The notes under the pieces were generated by a model. It was not told the DNA's origin and did no database searches. It was given only the letters and a program-made list of their open reading frames with translations. This document shows positions 8,433 to 18,332 of a stretch of 64,000 nucleotides of DNA, piece by piece. The stretch comes from Candidatus Nitrosopumilus sp. (GTDB taxonomy: Archaea > Thermoproteota > Nitrososphaeria > Nitrososphaerales > Nitrosopumilaceae): positions 62,001 through 126,000 of the forward strand of contig JAPFQF010000052.1 in assembly GCA_029255365.1 (NCBI GenBank). Direction: 5' to 3'. The translations under genes and the position numbers were made by a program. How positions within the stretch are numbered: position 1 is the first letter of the stretch; every line of letters starts with the position of its first letter.

Positions 8433-9569
8433 ATGACTTTTAAATTACCGCCAGGATTAGCACTGCAAAAAGTAGATGAGAGGATAATGACTCTCAATGT
8501 TGGACCACAACATCCTGGTTCTGGACACATGAGACTTATTGTACAAATTGACGGCGATTACATTGTTGCATGTGACCCTGATCCTGGATATGTTCATCGT
8601 GGGGAAGAAAAGATGGCTGAATATAGAAATTATATTCTGAACATTCCTCATTTGGAAAGACCAGTAATTCATGATTCCTGTAATGTGTTGTATCCTTATG
8701 TTTTGGGATCTGAAGAAATTCTTGGAATTGAAGTTCCTGAACGTGCAAAATATGTTAGAGTTATTGCATCGGAACTAAACAGATGCATCTACATAATGTA
8801 CTGGCTTGCAATCTATGGGATATTTTTAGGTCATTCTACCATGTTTATGTGGCCGGCAGGAGACCGTGAGCTCTTAATTGATCTTATGGAAAAAATGACT
8901 GGTGCAAGAGTTACGCATGCACATTTTGTTCCAGGTGGAGTTAGAAATGATTTACCGCCAAACTTTGAAGATGTTTGTTTACGCCAAGTTAACTATTTTG
9001 AAAAACGTATCAAAGAATATGCCGCAATCTTTTACGATAACCCAATCCTGATTGCCAGAACTAGAGATACTGGCATTCTATCTAGACAAGATGCAATTAG
9101 ATACGGAACAACTGGTTCTGTACTTCGTGCAAGTGGTGTTGATTATGATCTTAGAGTAAAGGAACCATATGATGTCTATGAAGAATTAGATGTTCACACT
9201 AATGTGATGAAGGAGGGGGATTCATATGCAAGATCCAAAATTCCATGGCTTGACATGCTAGAAAGTTGTAATATAATTAGACAAGCATTACAAAAAATGC
9301 CAAAGTCCGGATCTGTTAGAACCAAATTAAAGCCAAACCCTAAAGGCAAAGGGCTTGATTCTGTATACAAGCGTGTAGAGTCAGGCAGGGGTTCATTAGG
9401 TTGCTATATCGTATCTGATGGAAAAGTAGAGCCATACAGAGTAAAGTTGAGCGTTCCTTCTTTTAGAAATCTGATTGCATTGCCAAATCTTCTTAGAGGT
9501 GAAAAACTAGGCAACATGCCTTCTGTTTATTGGAGTCTGAACTATTGGCCAGTGGAGGCAGACCGATAA
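8433..9569 (+). CDS. nuoD: NADH-quinone oxidoreductase subunit D
   Basis: This 378-residue subunit is the 49-kDa homologue that forms the quinone-binding pocket with NuoB. The diagnostic N-terminal motif MTLNVGPQHPGSGHMRL is present, followed by DPDPGYVHRGEEKMAE. The reading frame extends upstream to an ATG at 8379. However, the ATG at 8433, two nt after the nuoC stop, gives the normal N-terminus and lies downstream of gggaagatagg. NuoH begins directly after the stop codon. Confidence 0.95.
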   Translation: MTFKLPPGLALQKVDERIMTLNVGPQHPGSGHMRLIVQIDGDYIVACDPDPGYVHRGEEKMAEYRNYILNIPHLERPVIHDSCNVLYPYVLGSEEILGIEVPERAKYVRVIASELNRCIYIMYWLAIYGIFLGHSTMFMWPAGDRELLIDLMEKMTGARVTHAHFVPGGVRNDLPPNFEDVCLRQVNYFEKRIKEYAAIFYDNPILIARTRDTGILSRQDAIRYGTTGSVLRASGVDYDLRVKEPYDVYEELDVHTNVMKEGDSYARSKIPWLDMLESCNIIRQALQKMPKSGSVRTKLKPNPKGKGLDSVYKRVESGRGSLGCYIVSDGKVEPYRVKLSVPSFRNLIALPNLLRGEKLGNMPSVYWSLNYWPVEADR

Positions 9570-10871
9570 ATGTCAGTCATTGCACCAAAATTCAAACTAA
9601 GTGAATTTATCAAATCATTACTTGATAATATTTTCTGGATAATACTACTACTAGTTTTAGTTGGTTTTCCAGCAGTATTCATGATTTTATTTGTTATTCC
9701 GTTGCCCGTAATTGATGGAGAACTACTTACACCATTTCTTGCATTAACTTGGTTAGCGGATCCCACACGTATTCTTCCTGTTGTTCAGGCATTCATGACA
9801 ACTGATATTTTTAGAGTAATGGCATTTCCTGGATTTGGATTTGCAGCATTGTTAGCAGCTGGAACAATATTTGTTGAAAGAAAGATGCTTGCAAAATTAC
9901 AATTAAGAGTTGGCCCCTTTTACTGTGGAAAGTTTGAAGGTATTTTACAATTGATGGGTGACGGACTAAAATTAATCTCAAAAGAAATTATCATTCCGGC
10001 AAAAGCTGACAAGCCAATTTTCTGGGCAGCCCCCGTACTCTTTGTTGCAGCAGCTGCAGCGTTTGTTGCATTCATTCCTGTAGCTCCTGGTTGGGTAGTT
10101 GCAGATGTAGATTTGGGATTGCTAGGTGTATTTGCAGTAATTGGATTCTTCCCAATCATTACAATTCTTTCTGCATGGTCTGCAAACAGCAAATTCCCAT
10201 TCATTGGTGGTATCAGGGCATTATTCCAAATGGTTTCATTTGAAATTCCATTAATTCTATCTCTGTTGGGTGTCGTTATGTTGACTGGTTCTCTAAATCT
10301 ATCTGAAATCGCTGCAAGTCAATCTGTCTTCCCGTGGATTGTGTTTTTACCCGTGGGCGCTATTGTATTTTTCATTACAATGCTTGCAGAATTGGAAAGA
10401 ATCCCATTTGACTTACCAGAGGCAGAAAGTGAAATTGTCGCTGGATGGCTAACAGAATTATCTGGAATGATGTACGGCCTTGTCCAATTAGGGACATATC
10501 TAAAACTTTACGCGTTTGCAGGTCTGTTCGTTGTATTGTTCCTTGGCGGCTGGAATGGTCCGATGGTTGTACCTCCATTCCCAGCAGAACTTCTTACAAC
10601 TGGAATTACCATAGGTCCTATCACTGCAGGACCATTCCCTGGATTGCCATTATTTACACAGGAAATGCTTAATGGTACACTTATGTTTGTCTTGAAAACT
10701 GGCGGCGTCATATTCTTCATACTGTTGCCAAGAGGCGTATTCCCAAGAATTAGAGTTGACATGCTGTTGAATCTTGGATGGACCAAATTGATTGGACTAG
10801 CTTTCGTTAACATCTTTATTGCACTTGGCTTGCTTTACGCTGGAGTGCTCGGACCAGGAGGATTACAATAA
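9570..10871 (+). CDS. nuoH: NADH-quinone oxidoreductase subunit H
   Basis: This 433-residue membrane protein connects the quinone chamber to the membrane arm. The conserved loop FVERKMLAKLQLRVGP and the segment ERIPFDLPEAESEIVAGW are present. It is about 100 residues longer than many bacterial NuoH proteins. The extra length comes from an N-terminal hydrophobic extension and an enlarged loop near residues 330-370 rich in Pro and Gly. It begins immediately after the nuoD stop and overlaps nuoI by one base. Confidence 0.94.
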   Translation: MSVIAPKFKLSEFIKSLLDNIFWIILLLVLVGFPAVFMILFVIPLPVIDGELLTPFLALTWLADPTRILPVVQAFMTTDIFRVMAFPGFGFAALLAAGTIFVERKMLAKLQLRVGPFYCGKFEGILQLMGDGLKLISKEIIIPAKADKPIFWAAPVLFVAAAAAFVAFIPVAPGWVVADVDLGLLGVFAVIGFFPIITILSAWSANSKFPFIGGIRALFQMVSFEIPLILSLLGVVMLTGSLNLSEIAASQSVFPWIVFLPVGAIVFFITMLAELERIPFDLPEAESEIVAGWLTELSGMMYGLVQLGTYLKLYAFAGLFVVLFLGGWNGPMVVPPFPAELLTTGITIGPITAGPFPGLPLFTQEMLNGTLMFVLKTGGVIFFILLPRGVFPRIRVDMLLNLGWTKLIGLAFVNIFIALGLLYAGVLGPGGLQ

Positions 10872-11368
10872 TGGGAACTGCAACTGGCATTATTCGCGCA
10901 TTAAATTCGGGAATTAAACACATTGCAATGAAGCGATTTACTCTTCGTTATCCTGAAGAGAAGCTAAAGTTTGTGGGTGATGGATATCAATTTGATCCAT
11001 CAACAGGTGTTGGAATTGCTGGATACAAAGGACGTCATATGCTGTTCCATGATCACTGTACTGGTTGCCAATTATGTTCAATTGCATGTGAAGGTGTTGC
11101 AGAAGCTATTGCAATGGTAAAGGTTCCAGAAGAATTCAAACAAAATAAAAAATCTATCATGCCTCAAATTGACTATGGAAAATGTGTTTTCTGTGGTCTG
11201 TGTGTCGATGCATGTCCGTTTTATGCCCTATACATGACTAATGATTACGAACTGTCCTCCTTCTCTAAAGAAGGTCTAATCTATACCCCTGCCCAACTAC
11301 AGGTAAAACCATACGTTGCACAAGACAGCGAAATAAAAATTTCTGATAGAGGTGCAACACATGGCTGA
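10871..11368 (+). CDS. nuoI: NADH-quinone oxidoreductase subunit I (two [4Fe-4S])
   Basis: This 165-residue ferredoxin-like subunit carries two classical cluster motifs. Cys63, 66, 69 and 73 lie in CTGCQLCSIAC, and Cys105, 108, 111 and 115 lie in CVFCGLCVDAC. It relays electrons from the donor to NuoB. With no NuoE, F or G encoded nearby, NuoI is the most likely docking point for a soluble reductant such as ferredoxin or plastocyanin-linked carriers. That role is inferred. Its 3' end overlaps nuoJ. Confidence 0.95.
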   Translation: MGTATGIIRALNSGIKHIAMKRFTLRYPEEKLKFVGDGYQFDPSTGVGIAGYKGRHMLFHDHCTGCQLCSIACEGVAEAIAMVKVPEEFKQNKKSIMPQIDYGKCVFCGLCVDACPFYALYMTNDYELSSFSKEGLIYTPAQLQVKPYVAQDSEIKISDRGATHG

Positions 11369-11873
11369 TGCTGTTTTTCTTGCATTAGCTGTAATTACAA
11401 TTGGTTCTGCAATTGCAGCACTTGAATTAAGATCTTTGATTTACGGTTCCATTGCTTTAATGGGAACTTTGGGTGGCGTTGCAGGTTTCTTTTTCTTGCT
11501 TGACGCACCATTTGTTGCATTATTCCAAATAGCAGTTTACGTTGGTTCTATCGCTGTTTTAATTTTGTTTACTGTAATGTTAGTAAAAAGAGAATTAATC
11601 TTTAAAAAAATCGAAGACAAACGTAGAAAGTTTGCAGGTATTGGTTTGATGCTAATAATTATGGTTTCATTAGGTGCAGTATTCTTAGATTCTGGAATCA
11701 AAACAATAACTACTGACGAGCCTGCTCCTGATTTTAGAGATATCGGAATTGACTTTGTAACGTATTATTGGCCAGCATTAATCTTGATGGGATTAATTCT
11801 TGCAGGATCTGTTACAGGTTCACTAGTTTTAGCTAGACGAGAGGATGTGGAGAATGACCAGCGAGCTAATTGA
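11361..11873 (+). CDS. nuoJ: NADH-quinone oxidoreductase subunit J
   Basis: This is a membrane subunit of about 170 residues with five predicted transmembrane helices and the NuoJ motif DAPFVALFQIAVYVGSIAVL. The upstream GTG at 11352 would add three residues. The ATG at 11361 is preferred because agaggtg lies six nt before it. The gene overlaps the end of nuoI by 8 nt. Confidence 0.92.
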   Translation: MADAVFLALAVITIGSAIAALELRSLIYGSIALMGTLGGVAGFFFLLDAPFVALFQIAVYVGSIAVLILFTVMLVKRELIFKKIEDKRRKFAGIGLMLIIMVSLGAVFLDSGIKTITTDEPAPDFRDIGIDFVTYYWPALILMGLILAGSVTGSLVLARREDVENDQRAN

Positions 11874-12159
11874 TTTTACACTAGTTTCAGTGGCCCTATT
11901 AGGAATAGGAATCTACGGTCTTGCAGTAAAACGTAATTTTATCAGGATGCTCTTTGCAGTTGAAATTATTATCAATGCGGCAAATCTCAACATTGTTGCA
12001 TTTGGTAGATTCTTACCCCACAGCGGTGGTCAAACAATGGCATTATTCTCAATTGCAATTGCAGCAGCAGAAGTGGCAGTCGGATTGTCATTGATCATTG
12101 TTGCTTATCGCATGTACCGGAACGTCGATATTGCAGACTTTAGGAGCTTGAAGGGATAA
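11854..12159 (+). CDS. nuoK: NADH-quinone oxidoreductase subunit K
   Basis: This membrane subunit of about 101 residues has three helices. The family glutamates are in FAVEIIINAANLN and AAAEVAVGLSL and take part in ion translocation. The frame extends to an ATG at 11845, but the ATG at 11854 follows gtggaga and matches the usual N-terminus. It overlaps nuoJ by 20 nt and nuoM by 1 nt (TAATG). Confidence 0.93.
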   Translation: MTSELIDFTLVSVALLGIGIYGLAVKRNFIRMLFAVEIIINAANLNIVAFGRFLPHSGGQTMALFSIAIAAAEVAVGLSLIIVAYRMYRNVDIADFRSLKG

Positions 12160-13712
12160 TGGAATATGCATTATTGCAGGCAGTATTCTTGCCGTTGCTT
12201 TTATCCCCTGCAGCCTACATTATTGGAAGAAAAGTTGGACCTACACCTGCAATGTGGTTTACATTTGCAATTCTACTGTATACGACAATTCTCGTAATTA
12301 ATGCAGCGTTATCTGGTACTGTGGAGGAACATTATCCATGGACAGAGCAGTTTGGTGAATTTGGTTTCTTACTTGATGGATTGGCATCACCATTTGCAAT
12401 AATGATTTATGTTCTATCTACCATTCTGGTAATTTACTCAAAACCATACATGGTTCATAAATTTCATGAACAATTTGAAGAAGAACATAAAATCAACACC
12501 TCTGCAAGTGGCCAAACTTCTGTCGTTGAATCTTCATCTCTTTCAAATTATGTAAATGCCAAATCTGGACTTTACTTTGCACTTTATCTTGTGTTTGCAA
12601 TGGGCATGCTTGGAACAGTTCTTTCGACTAATCTGATTGAATTTTATGTATTCTTTGAGGTCATGTTAATTCCAGGTTTCTTCTTAGTTGCACTTTGGGG
12701 TGACGGACCAAGAAGAAAGATTGGTTTAATGTTCTTGTTTTGGACTCATGCTGGTGCAGTTGTTTTACTATTGGGATTTTTGATGATTGGTCTTACAATT
12801 GGAAGTTTTGACTTTGCAGATATCAATGAATCTGAAATACCTTCCGACATTGTCATGCTTTCGGCAGTTGCAATTTCAATTGGACTTGGTGTAAAGCTGG
12901 CAGTCTTTATGTTTCACATTTGGCTTCCATACGTTCACGGTTCTGCACCTACGCCAATCAGTGCATTGTTGTCCCCTGCCATGATCGGAATTGGTGCTTA
13001 TGGTATTTTCAGATTAATTGTTGAATTCTTACCTGCAGCGTATGCAGATCTTGCAATATGGTTCCACATTTGGGGCCTTGTCACGATGATTTACGGTGGC
13101 GCAATGGCGCTGATGCAAGATGATTTGAAACGCATGCTTGCGTATTCTAGTATCAGTCAGATGGGTTACATCCTGTTTGGTATTGGTTCTATATCGGTAC
13201 TTGGCCTTGCAGGTGCTGAGATGATGTATGTGACACACGCCATTGGAAAAGGAATTCTGTTCATGATGGCTGGAATTATTATTGTTAAAGTCGGAACTAG
13301 AAGTATCTCTAGACTTGGAGGATTGGCAGGAAAGATGCCAATCACCGCAGTATGTGCAGTTATTGGCGCATTAACAATAATGGGCGTTCCGCCAACAAGC
13401 GGTTTCATGGGGGAATGGATTCTCTTTTTCGGTGCATTAGAGACTGCAATCGAAGAAGGCTCAACACTTAGGGCAGTAACATTTGGTCTAGGTCTCATTG
13501 CAACAGCTCTTACAATGTCTTACATGCTATGGATGCTAAAGCGGGTCTTCTTTGGAAAAACTCCTGAACATCTTGAACATGTGAAGGAAGGAAGTTGGCA
13601 CATGACTGTACCCATGATGGTATTGGCAGGATTCTCAATTGTAGTTGGTATTTATCCAGATATTTTCTTGAAGACAATAATTCCATACATGAATGGAGTG
13701 TTGGGAGTTTAG
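12159..13712 (+). CDS. nuoM: NADH-quinone oxidoreductase subunit M
   Basis: This 517-residue antiporter-like subunit has about 14 transmembrane helices. Characteristic blocks are FYVFFEVMLIPGFFLVALWG with its key glutamate, HIWLPYVHGSAPTPISALL, and DLKRMLAYSSISQMGYI. It forms one of the ion channels of the membrane arm. A hydrophilic insert of about 35 residues lies between the third and fourth helices. It is followed three bases later by nuoL, so the operon order is M-L-N rather than the bacterial L-M-N. Confidence 0.95.
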   Translation: MEYALLQAVFLPLLLSPAAYIIGRKVGPTPAMWFTFAILLYTTILVINAALSGTVEEHYPWTEQFGEFGFLLDGLASPFAIMIYVLSTILVIYSKPYMVHKFHEQFEEEHKINTSASGQTSVVESSSLSNYVNAKSGLYFALYLVFAMGMLGTVLSTNLIEFYVFFEVMLIPGFFLVALWGDGPRRKIGLMFLFWTHAGAVVLLLGFLMIGLTIGSFDFADINESEIPSDIVMLSAVAISIGLGVKLAVFMFHIWLPYVHGSAPTPISALLSPAMIGIGAYGIFRLIVEFLPAAYADLAIWFHIWGLVTMIYGGAMALMQDDLKRMLAYSSISQMGYILFGIGSISVLGLAGAEMMYVTHAIGKGILFMMAGIIIVKVGTRSISRLGGLAGKMPITAVCAVIGALTIMGVPPTSGFMGEWILFFGALETAIEEGSTLRAVTFGLGLIATALTMSYMLWMLKRVFFGKTPEHLEHVKEGSWHMTVPMMVLAGFSIVVGIYPDIFLKTIIPYMNGVLGV

Positions 13713-13715
13713 ATT

Positions 13716-15794
13716 ATGGCAACAGAAGCTTTTGGATTGCCATTTGAAATTGGAGCAGCAAGTGCTTGGCTAGTTTGGATTCTACCATTTGCTGCCGCAT
13801 TAATTATTCCAGGCGTCGGTAAACTATCAAAACATGCAACTGGATATGTTGCAGTGGCATTTGCTTTGATGAGTGCATTATCTGCAGCATCACTTCTTCC
13901 AATGGCTTTGGAGGCTCACGAAATACATGATCAGATAATGTGGATAGAGGCAATTGGTCTTAAAGCTGGAGTTTTGGCAGATCCGCTTTCAATAATAATG
14001 GCCAACGTTGTAGGTTGGATTTCATTCCTCATTATGATTTACAGTACAGGATACATGAAAGGCGATAAAGACATTACAAGATTTTGGTTCTGGATGTTGT
14101 TCTTTATTGGTTCAATGCAATTAATCGTACTATCTGATAACCTGCTTCAAGTATTCTTTGGATGGGAAGGTGTAGGACTTGCGTCTTATGCGTTGATCAG
14201 CTTTTGGTATCGTGACAAAAAGAAAGATCACGTTGGTGTGGAAGGCAGAACCGTTCTTGGTATGTTAGATTACTATTCCCCAACACATGCTGGTATGAAG
14301 GCATTCATCATGACCAAAGTTGGAGATGTGATGATGATTGCAGGCATGTTATTGATATTTTTGTTTGCAGGCACTTTTGGATTTAAAGAATTAATGCATG
14401 ATACTGATTGGGCAACTAATATGGCTGCTCAGGGACTATTAGTCCCTGCATTTGTTTTATTATTTGGCGGTGCAATGGGAAAATCTGCACAGTTCCCACT
14501 AAACGAATGGTTGTTAGAAGCAATGACTGGCCCTACTGCTGTTTCTGCATTAATTCACGCAGCAACTATGGTTAAAGCAGGTGTGTTCTTAGTTGCAAGA
14601 ATTGGTCCGCTTGTATTTGCATTAGGTGCAGCAGGAATTATGGCAGACCAATTCTTTGAGATAATTGCTTGGGTTGGTGCAATTACTGCATTATTACTTG
14701 CAACACAAGGTATGGTGAATAATGAAATTAAGAAAGTTCTTGCATATTCTACTGGTTCGCAAATTGGTTACATGATGATGGCATTAGGTGTTGCAGGATT
14801 GTCTCATCAGTATGTTGATGGTTACACTGCAGGATTTTATCATTTAATTTCTCACGCAATGTTCAAGGCTTCACTATTCATGGCAGCAGGTTCTTTGTTA
14901 CATATTGTTGGCTCTAGATTCATGAGCGATATGGGCGGTTTGAGAAAACAAATGAAGAAAACTTATGTATTCATGTGGGCTGCAGGTCTTGGTTTAATGG
15001 GTGCACCATTTATCACTACGGGTTTTTGGAGTAAGGATGCAATATTTGCTGCAGTCTATACATCTGGAAATGAATGGGCAATGCCACTATACCTTATCGC
15101 CGTTCTAACTGCTGTTATTACTGCATTTTACACAACAAGAATGATTGGATTGGTCTTCTTTGGAAAGAATAGCAAACACATCGAAAAGATGGAAGAAGAA
15201 GGACATCATATTCATGAGGCACCAATGTCAATGTGGATTCCATACGGAATTCTTGCAGTACTTACTATTGGAATTGGTCTTATTGGATTATCTGCAGAAG
15301 AAGGACTGCATCACTTGTTTGTAGATTATCTTGAAGAATCTTATGGCATTCACACTGAACACATTGCAGTTGAGGCATCCATCTTGCCTGAATTCTTGCA
15401 AGGTCTTAATCCTGTTGCGTTAGGTTCTTCACTAGTAGCATTTGCTACGGGAATTGGATTAGGTTACATATTCTATATTGGTAGATGGGTTGATCCTGTA
15501 AAGTTTGTAAACTCAAACATTGTCTTTTATTCTATTCACAAGCTTTTCTTAAACAGATGGTATCTTAACGCAATCATATACTGGTGCTTTGTTGTAGCCC
15601 CTCTATGGCTTGCAAGAGGAGTATTCCGATACTTTGAAAAGACCGCTATCGATTACGGTATGAATGCTGGAGTCCAAAAAGCAGTTGGATGGAGTGCCAA
15701 AGTCGTTCAGGGAACTCAAACCGGTGTTTCACAATCGTATCTATTTGTATTTGGAGCAGGATTACTATTCGTAGTTCTGATATTGCTGATATAG
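13716..15794 (+). CDS. nuoL: NADH-quinone oxidoreductase subunit L
   Basis: This 692-residue subunit lies at the distal end of the membrane arm. It has the antiporter core (VFFGWEGVGLASYALISFWY, QFPLNEWLLEAMTGPTAVSALIHAATMV) and a long C-terminal region matching the lateral helix and final membrane anchor. It follows nuoM after 3 nt and precedes nuoN by 12 nt. Conserved charged residues of the proton path are visible, including the Glu in WEGVG and the Lys in TKVGD. Confidence 0.95.
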   Translation: MATEAFGLPFEIGAASAWLVWILPFAAALIIPGVGKLSKHATGYVAVAFALMSALSAASLLPMALEAHEIHDQIMWIEAIGLKAGVLADPLSIIMANVVGWISFLIMIYSTGYMKGDKDITRFWFWMLFFIGSMQLIVLSDNLLQVFFGWEGVGLASYALISFWYRDKKKDHVGVEGRTVLGMLDYYSPTHAGMKAFIMTKVGDVMMIAGMLLIFLFAGTFGFKELMHDTDWATNMAAQGLLVPAFVLLFGGAMGKSAQFPLNEWLLEAMTGPTAVSALIHAATMVKAGVFLVARIGPLVFALGAAGIMADQFFEIIAWVGAITALLLATQGMVNNEIKKVLAYSTGSQIGYMMMALGVAGLSHQYVDGYTAGFYHLISHAMFKASLFMAAGSLLHIVGSRFMSDMGGLRKQMKKTYVFMWAAGLGLMGAPFITTGFWSKDAIFAAVYTSGNEWAMPLYLIAVLTAVITAFYTTRMIGLVFFGKNSKHIEKMEEEGHHIHEAPMSMWIPYGILAVLTIGIGLIGLSAEEGLHHLFVDYLEESYGIHTEHIAVEASILPEFLQGLNPVALGSSLVAFATGIGLGYIFYIGRWVDPVKFVNSNIVFYSIHKLFLNRWYLNAIIYWCFVVAPLWLARGVFRYFEKTAIDYGMNAGVQKAVGWSAKVVQGTQTGVSQSYLFVFGAGLLFVVLILLI

Positions 15795-15806
15795 GAGAAT
15801 GATGAA

Positions 15807-17291
15807 ATGTTAGAAATTACTTCAACTCCGTTGGTATTAATTGCAATTTTGGGCACCGTCGGAATCCTTCTTCCAATAATTAGCATCGCAAGAAAAGAAC
15901 AAGGCTCAAACTCATTTTATGCAATCATTGCATTTGCAGCATTAATTGTATCCGTGGGCTATGTTGGATACCAATTTTATGCAGAAAATATTGCACCTGG
16001 TGCTCTATTTTCTGAAGATGTAATTGTAGATGATGCATTTGGAGGATTCTTTGCAATTGCAATGCTTATTGTTGCTATTTTCACAACTGTTGGATCTTTT
16101 AATTATATGCGAAAGCATAACTCGCCAGCAGTTTACTATTCGCTGATTTTACTTGCAACTATTGGTATGATACTGGTAGCATATTCTACTGATTTGATAA
16201 TGCTATTTGTTGCATGGGAGCTGATGAGTATTCCAACATACATCTTGGTTGGATATATGAAAAAGAATCCTAGTTCTAATGAAGCCGCTCTAAAATATTT
16301 CCTCTTTGGCGCACTGTCTTCTGCAATCATAGTTTACGGAATTTCAATTTCTTATGGATTAACAGGTTCTACAAATATTGGGGAAGTCATTCAAGGTTAC
16401 TCCACACTTGATCCTTCCATGTTGCCGCTTGCATTACTTTCTGTTGGAATGTTTATTGCAGGATTTGGATTTAAAATGGGACTCGTACCTTTCCATCAAT
16501 GGCTTCCAGACACCTATGAGGGCGCCCCACCTACAATTACGGCACTGTTAGCTGCTGCGACCAAGAAAGCAGGATTTGCTGCAACAATTAGGATTGTAGT
16601 TCTTGGAATGGTCGTGTTGAATCTTGATTGGACTCTGGCTCTTGGAATTATCGCAGTAATGACCATGACTATTGGAAATGTTGCTGCAATTATGCAAAAG
16701 AACATTTCCAGAATGTTGGCATATTCTAGTATAGCGCATGCAGGATACATTTTGATTGGACTTGCAGTTGCACCACACAGCTCTCTTGGTTTACAGGGTT
16801 CTTTGTATCAAATTATGAATCACGCCGTAATGAAAGGTGCGGCATTTATTGCAGTTGCAGGTATTGTCACAACACTTGCAGTCACACACATTGACAAATT
16901 ACAGGGACTTGGAAGACGAATGCCTATTACTGCACTAGGATTAGTTATTGCATTATTTGCTTTGGCCGGTATTCCTCCACTTTCAGGATTCTGGAGTAAA
17001 TTGATGTTGTTTGGAAGTGCTTTAGATGCCGGTTCAGTAATATGGTGGGCACCTTGGCTTGCAATTGCCGGTGTCCTTAACAGTGCACTATCTCTTGCTT
17101 ACTATGGTTGGATTACAAGAAAGATGTACTTTGAAGGAGAAACTGAAAAGAGAGTTGCAGAACCAAAATCAATTATAGCCGTTATGATTTTCTCAACAAT
17201 CTTCTTGGTAGGATTTGGTGTATATCCAGAACCATTAATTAAATTTGTAGAATTTGCAACTCCAATAATCAGTTTAGGTTTTATGCCTTAA
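15807..17291 (+). CDS. nuoN: NADH-quinone oxidoreductase subunit N
   Basis: This 494-residue third antiporter-like subunit closes the operon. Motifs include LFVAWELMSIPTYILVGY, KMGLVPFHQWLPDTYEGAPPT and SRMLAYSSIAHAGYILIG. It is preceded by a ribosome binding site (taggagaatgatga). Its last 11 bases overlap the 3' end of the convergent polyprenyl synthase gene, so the two coding regions meet with no intergenic terminator. Confidence 0.95.
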   Translation: MLEITSTPLVLIAILGTVGILLPIISIARKEQGSNSFYAIIAFAALIVSVGYVGYQFYAENIAPGALFSEDVIVDDAFGGFFAIAMLIVAIFTTVGSFNYMRKHNSPAVYYSLILLATIGMILVAYSTDLIMLFVAWELMSIPTYILVGYMKKNPSSNEAALKYFLFGALSSAIIVYGISISYGLTGSTNIGEVIQGYSTLDPSMLPLALLSVGMFIAGFGFKMGLVPFHQWLPDTYEGAPPTITALLAAATKKAGFAATIRIVVLGMVVLNLDWTLALGIIAVMTMTIGNVAAIMQKNISRMLAYSSIAHAGYILIGLAVAPHSSLGLQGSLYQIMNHAVMKGAAFIAVAGIVTTLAVTHIDKLQGLGRRMPITALGLVIALFALAGIPPLSGFWSKLMLFGSALDAGSVIWWAPWLAIAGVLNSALSLAYYGWITRKMYFEGETEKRVAEPKSIIAVMIFSTIFLVGFGVYPEPLIKFVEFATPIISLGFMP

Positions 17292-18132
17292 ACGAAGTAA
17301 ATTTAATTAAATTATCCAGATTGATTTTTGCATCATTATCTGGAATCTTTCTTAACGCTGATCTTGCTTTTTCTGAAAATTCTTTTAACATTTCTTCCAT
17401 TTTGTTAAAGACGTCTCTAGGATCAGAACTTTTCTTAACTAACAAATTAAATAATTTGTCTTCATTTTTCCAATCTAGCAAGTCATCTCTGATTTGATAC
17501 GCAATTCCGATATTTTTTCCATATTCAGTCAAAGCCTCAATTTGCTCTTCAGTTCCATTTGCGATGATTGCCCCTATCCTAGCTGCAACTTGAAATGCAA
17601 CTGCCGTCTTGTATTCGATGACTTTGAGATAATCATCAAATGTTACATCTTTGCTAGTTTCCAGTCTGCCTTCAATCATTTCCCCCTCACTCATTTGCAT
17701 GGCAGTAGTGGCCAAATCTTTTGTAATTCTAGCGTTGTCTAATCTGGAAGAAATCGCAAGAATTAATCCTAGAACAAAATCCCCAGTTAATACACTGGTG
17801 TTATAGCCATATTTTACATGGAAAGGATCTTTTTGCCTTCTCATTGTTTCATTATCAATGATGTCATCATGGATAATTGATTCCATATGAAGAAATTCGA
17901 CAGCACATGAAGCTGAAAGGACATTTTCATCAATTTTACCTACGCTCTCAGCTGCCAAATTCAAAATTATGGGTCTAATCCGTTTTCCTCCGTCTAGGGA
18001 ATATTTTAGAGGTCCAATAAATTCCGATTCTGAATAAATGGAGAGTTCATCGTCTAATGCCTGATTAATTCGCTGAATGTATTTTCCATAAGTTTCAAGT
18101 AGAGGATTTATCTCGATATTTTTCCTGTCCAA
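17281..18132 (-). CDS. polyprenyl diphosphate synthase (trans-isoprenyl type)
   Basis: This 283-residue class I prenyltransferase condenses isopentenyl diphosphate with allylic diphosphates. The first aspartate-rich motif DDIID is at residues 89-93, followed by the usual double arginine (MRRQ). The second motif DDLLD is at 216-220. The GGKRIRP block is near 48-54. It is shorter than the second synthase of this window at 38800-39780 and may make a different chain length, for example quinone side chains rather than GGPP. That division is inference. A tRNA-Glu gene lies just upstream on the same strand. Confidence 0.88.
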   Translation of the reverse strand: MDRKNIEINPLLETYGKYIQRINQALDDELSIYSESEFIGPLKYSLDGGKRIRPIILNLAAESVGKIDENVLSASCAVEFLHMESIIHDDIIDNETMRRQKDPFHVKYGYNTSVLTGDFVLGLILAISSRLDNARITKDLATTAMQMSEGEMIEGRLETSKDVTFDDYLKVIEYKTAVAFQVAARIGAIIANGTEEQIEALTEYGKNIGIAYQIRDDLLDWKNEDKLFNLLVKKSSDPRDVFNKMEEMLKEFSEKARSALRKIPDNDAKINLDNLIKFTSFKA

Positions 18133-18173
18133 AATGACCTGATCAAAAAACTTTGATATACGTAAATAAATCT

Positions 18174-18252
18174 TGGTGCTCCAGCCGGGATTTGAACCCG
18201 GGATCTTTGCCTTGAAAGGGCAAAATGCTTGACCGGTCTACACCACTGGAAC
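18174..18252 (-). tRNA. tRNA-Glu (anticodon TTC), CCA encoded
   Basis: On the minus strand the acceptor arms GTTCCAG and CTGGAGC pair over seven positions with one G-T wobble. The anticodon stem TTGCC/GGCAA encloses loop CTTTCAA, giving anticodon TTC. The T arm is CCGGG/CCCGG around TTCAAAT. The 3' CCA is encoded (plus-strand tgg at 18174-18176). No intron is visible. Confidence 0.93.
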
Positions 18253-18274
18253 CCATGAAAATTATTTTTTATGA

Positions 18275-18284
18275 GCATAAAATC
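18275..18284 (-). promoter_or_regulatory. TATA-like box of tRNA-Glu
   Basis: On the minus strand gattttatgc lies about 27 nt upstream of the tRNA 5' end, at the distance expected for an archaeal TATA box. The call rests on motif and spacing only. Confidence 0.35.
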
Positions 18285-18332
18285 TTTTGTAAACCACAAA
18301 GATTTTTTTAATGGCGTTATTGAAGATGAATC

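Noticed and set aside
18108..18299. A 63-codon minus-strand frame covering the tRNA-Glu gene
   Set aside because: It is a translation of the tRNA gene and its flanks, with no coding support.
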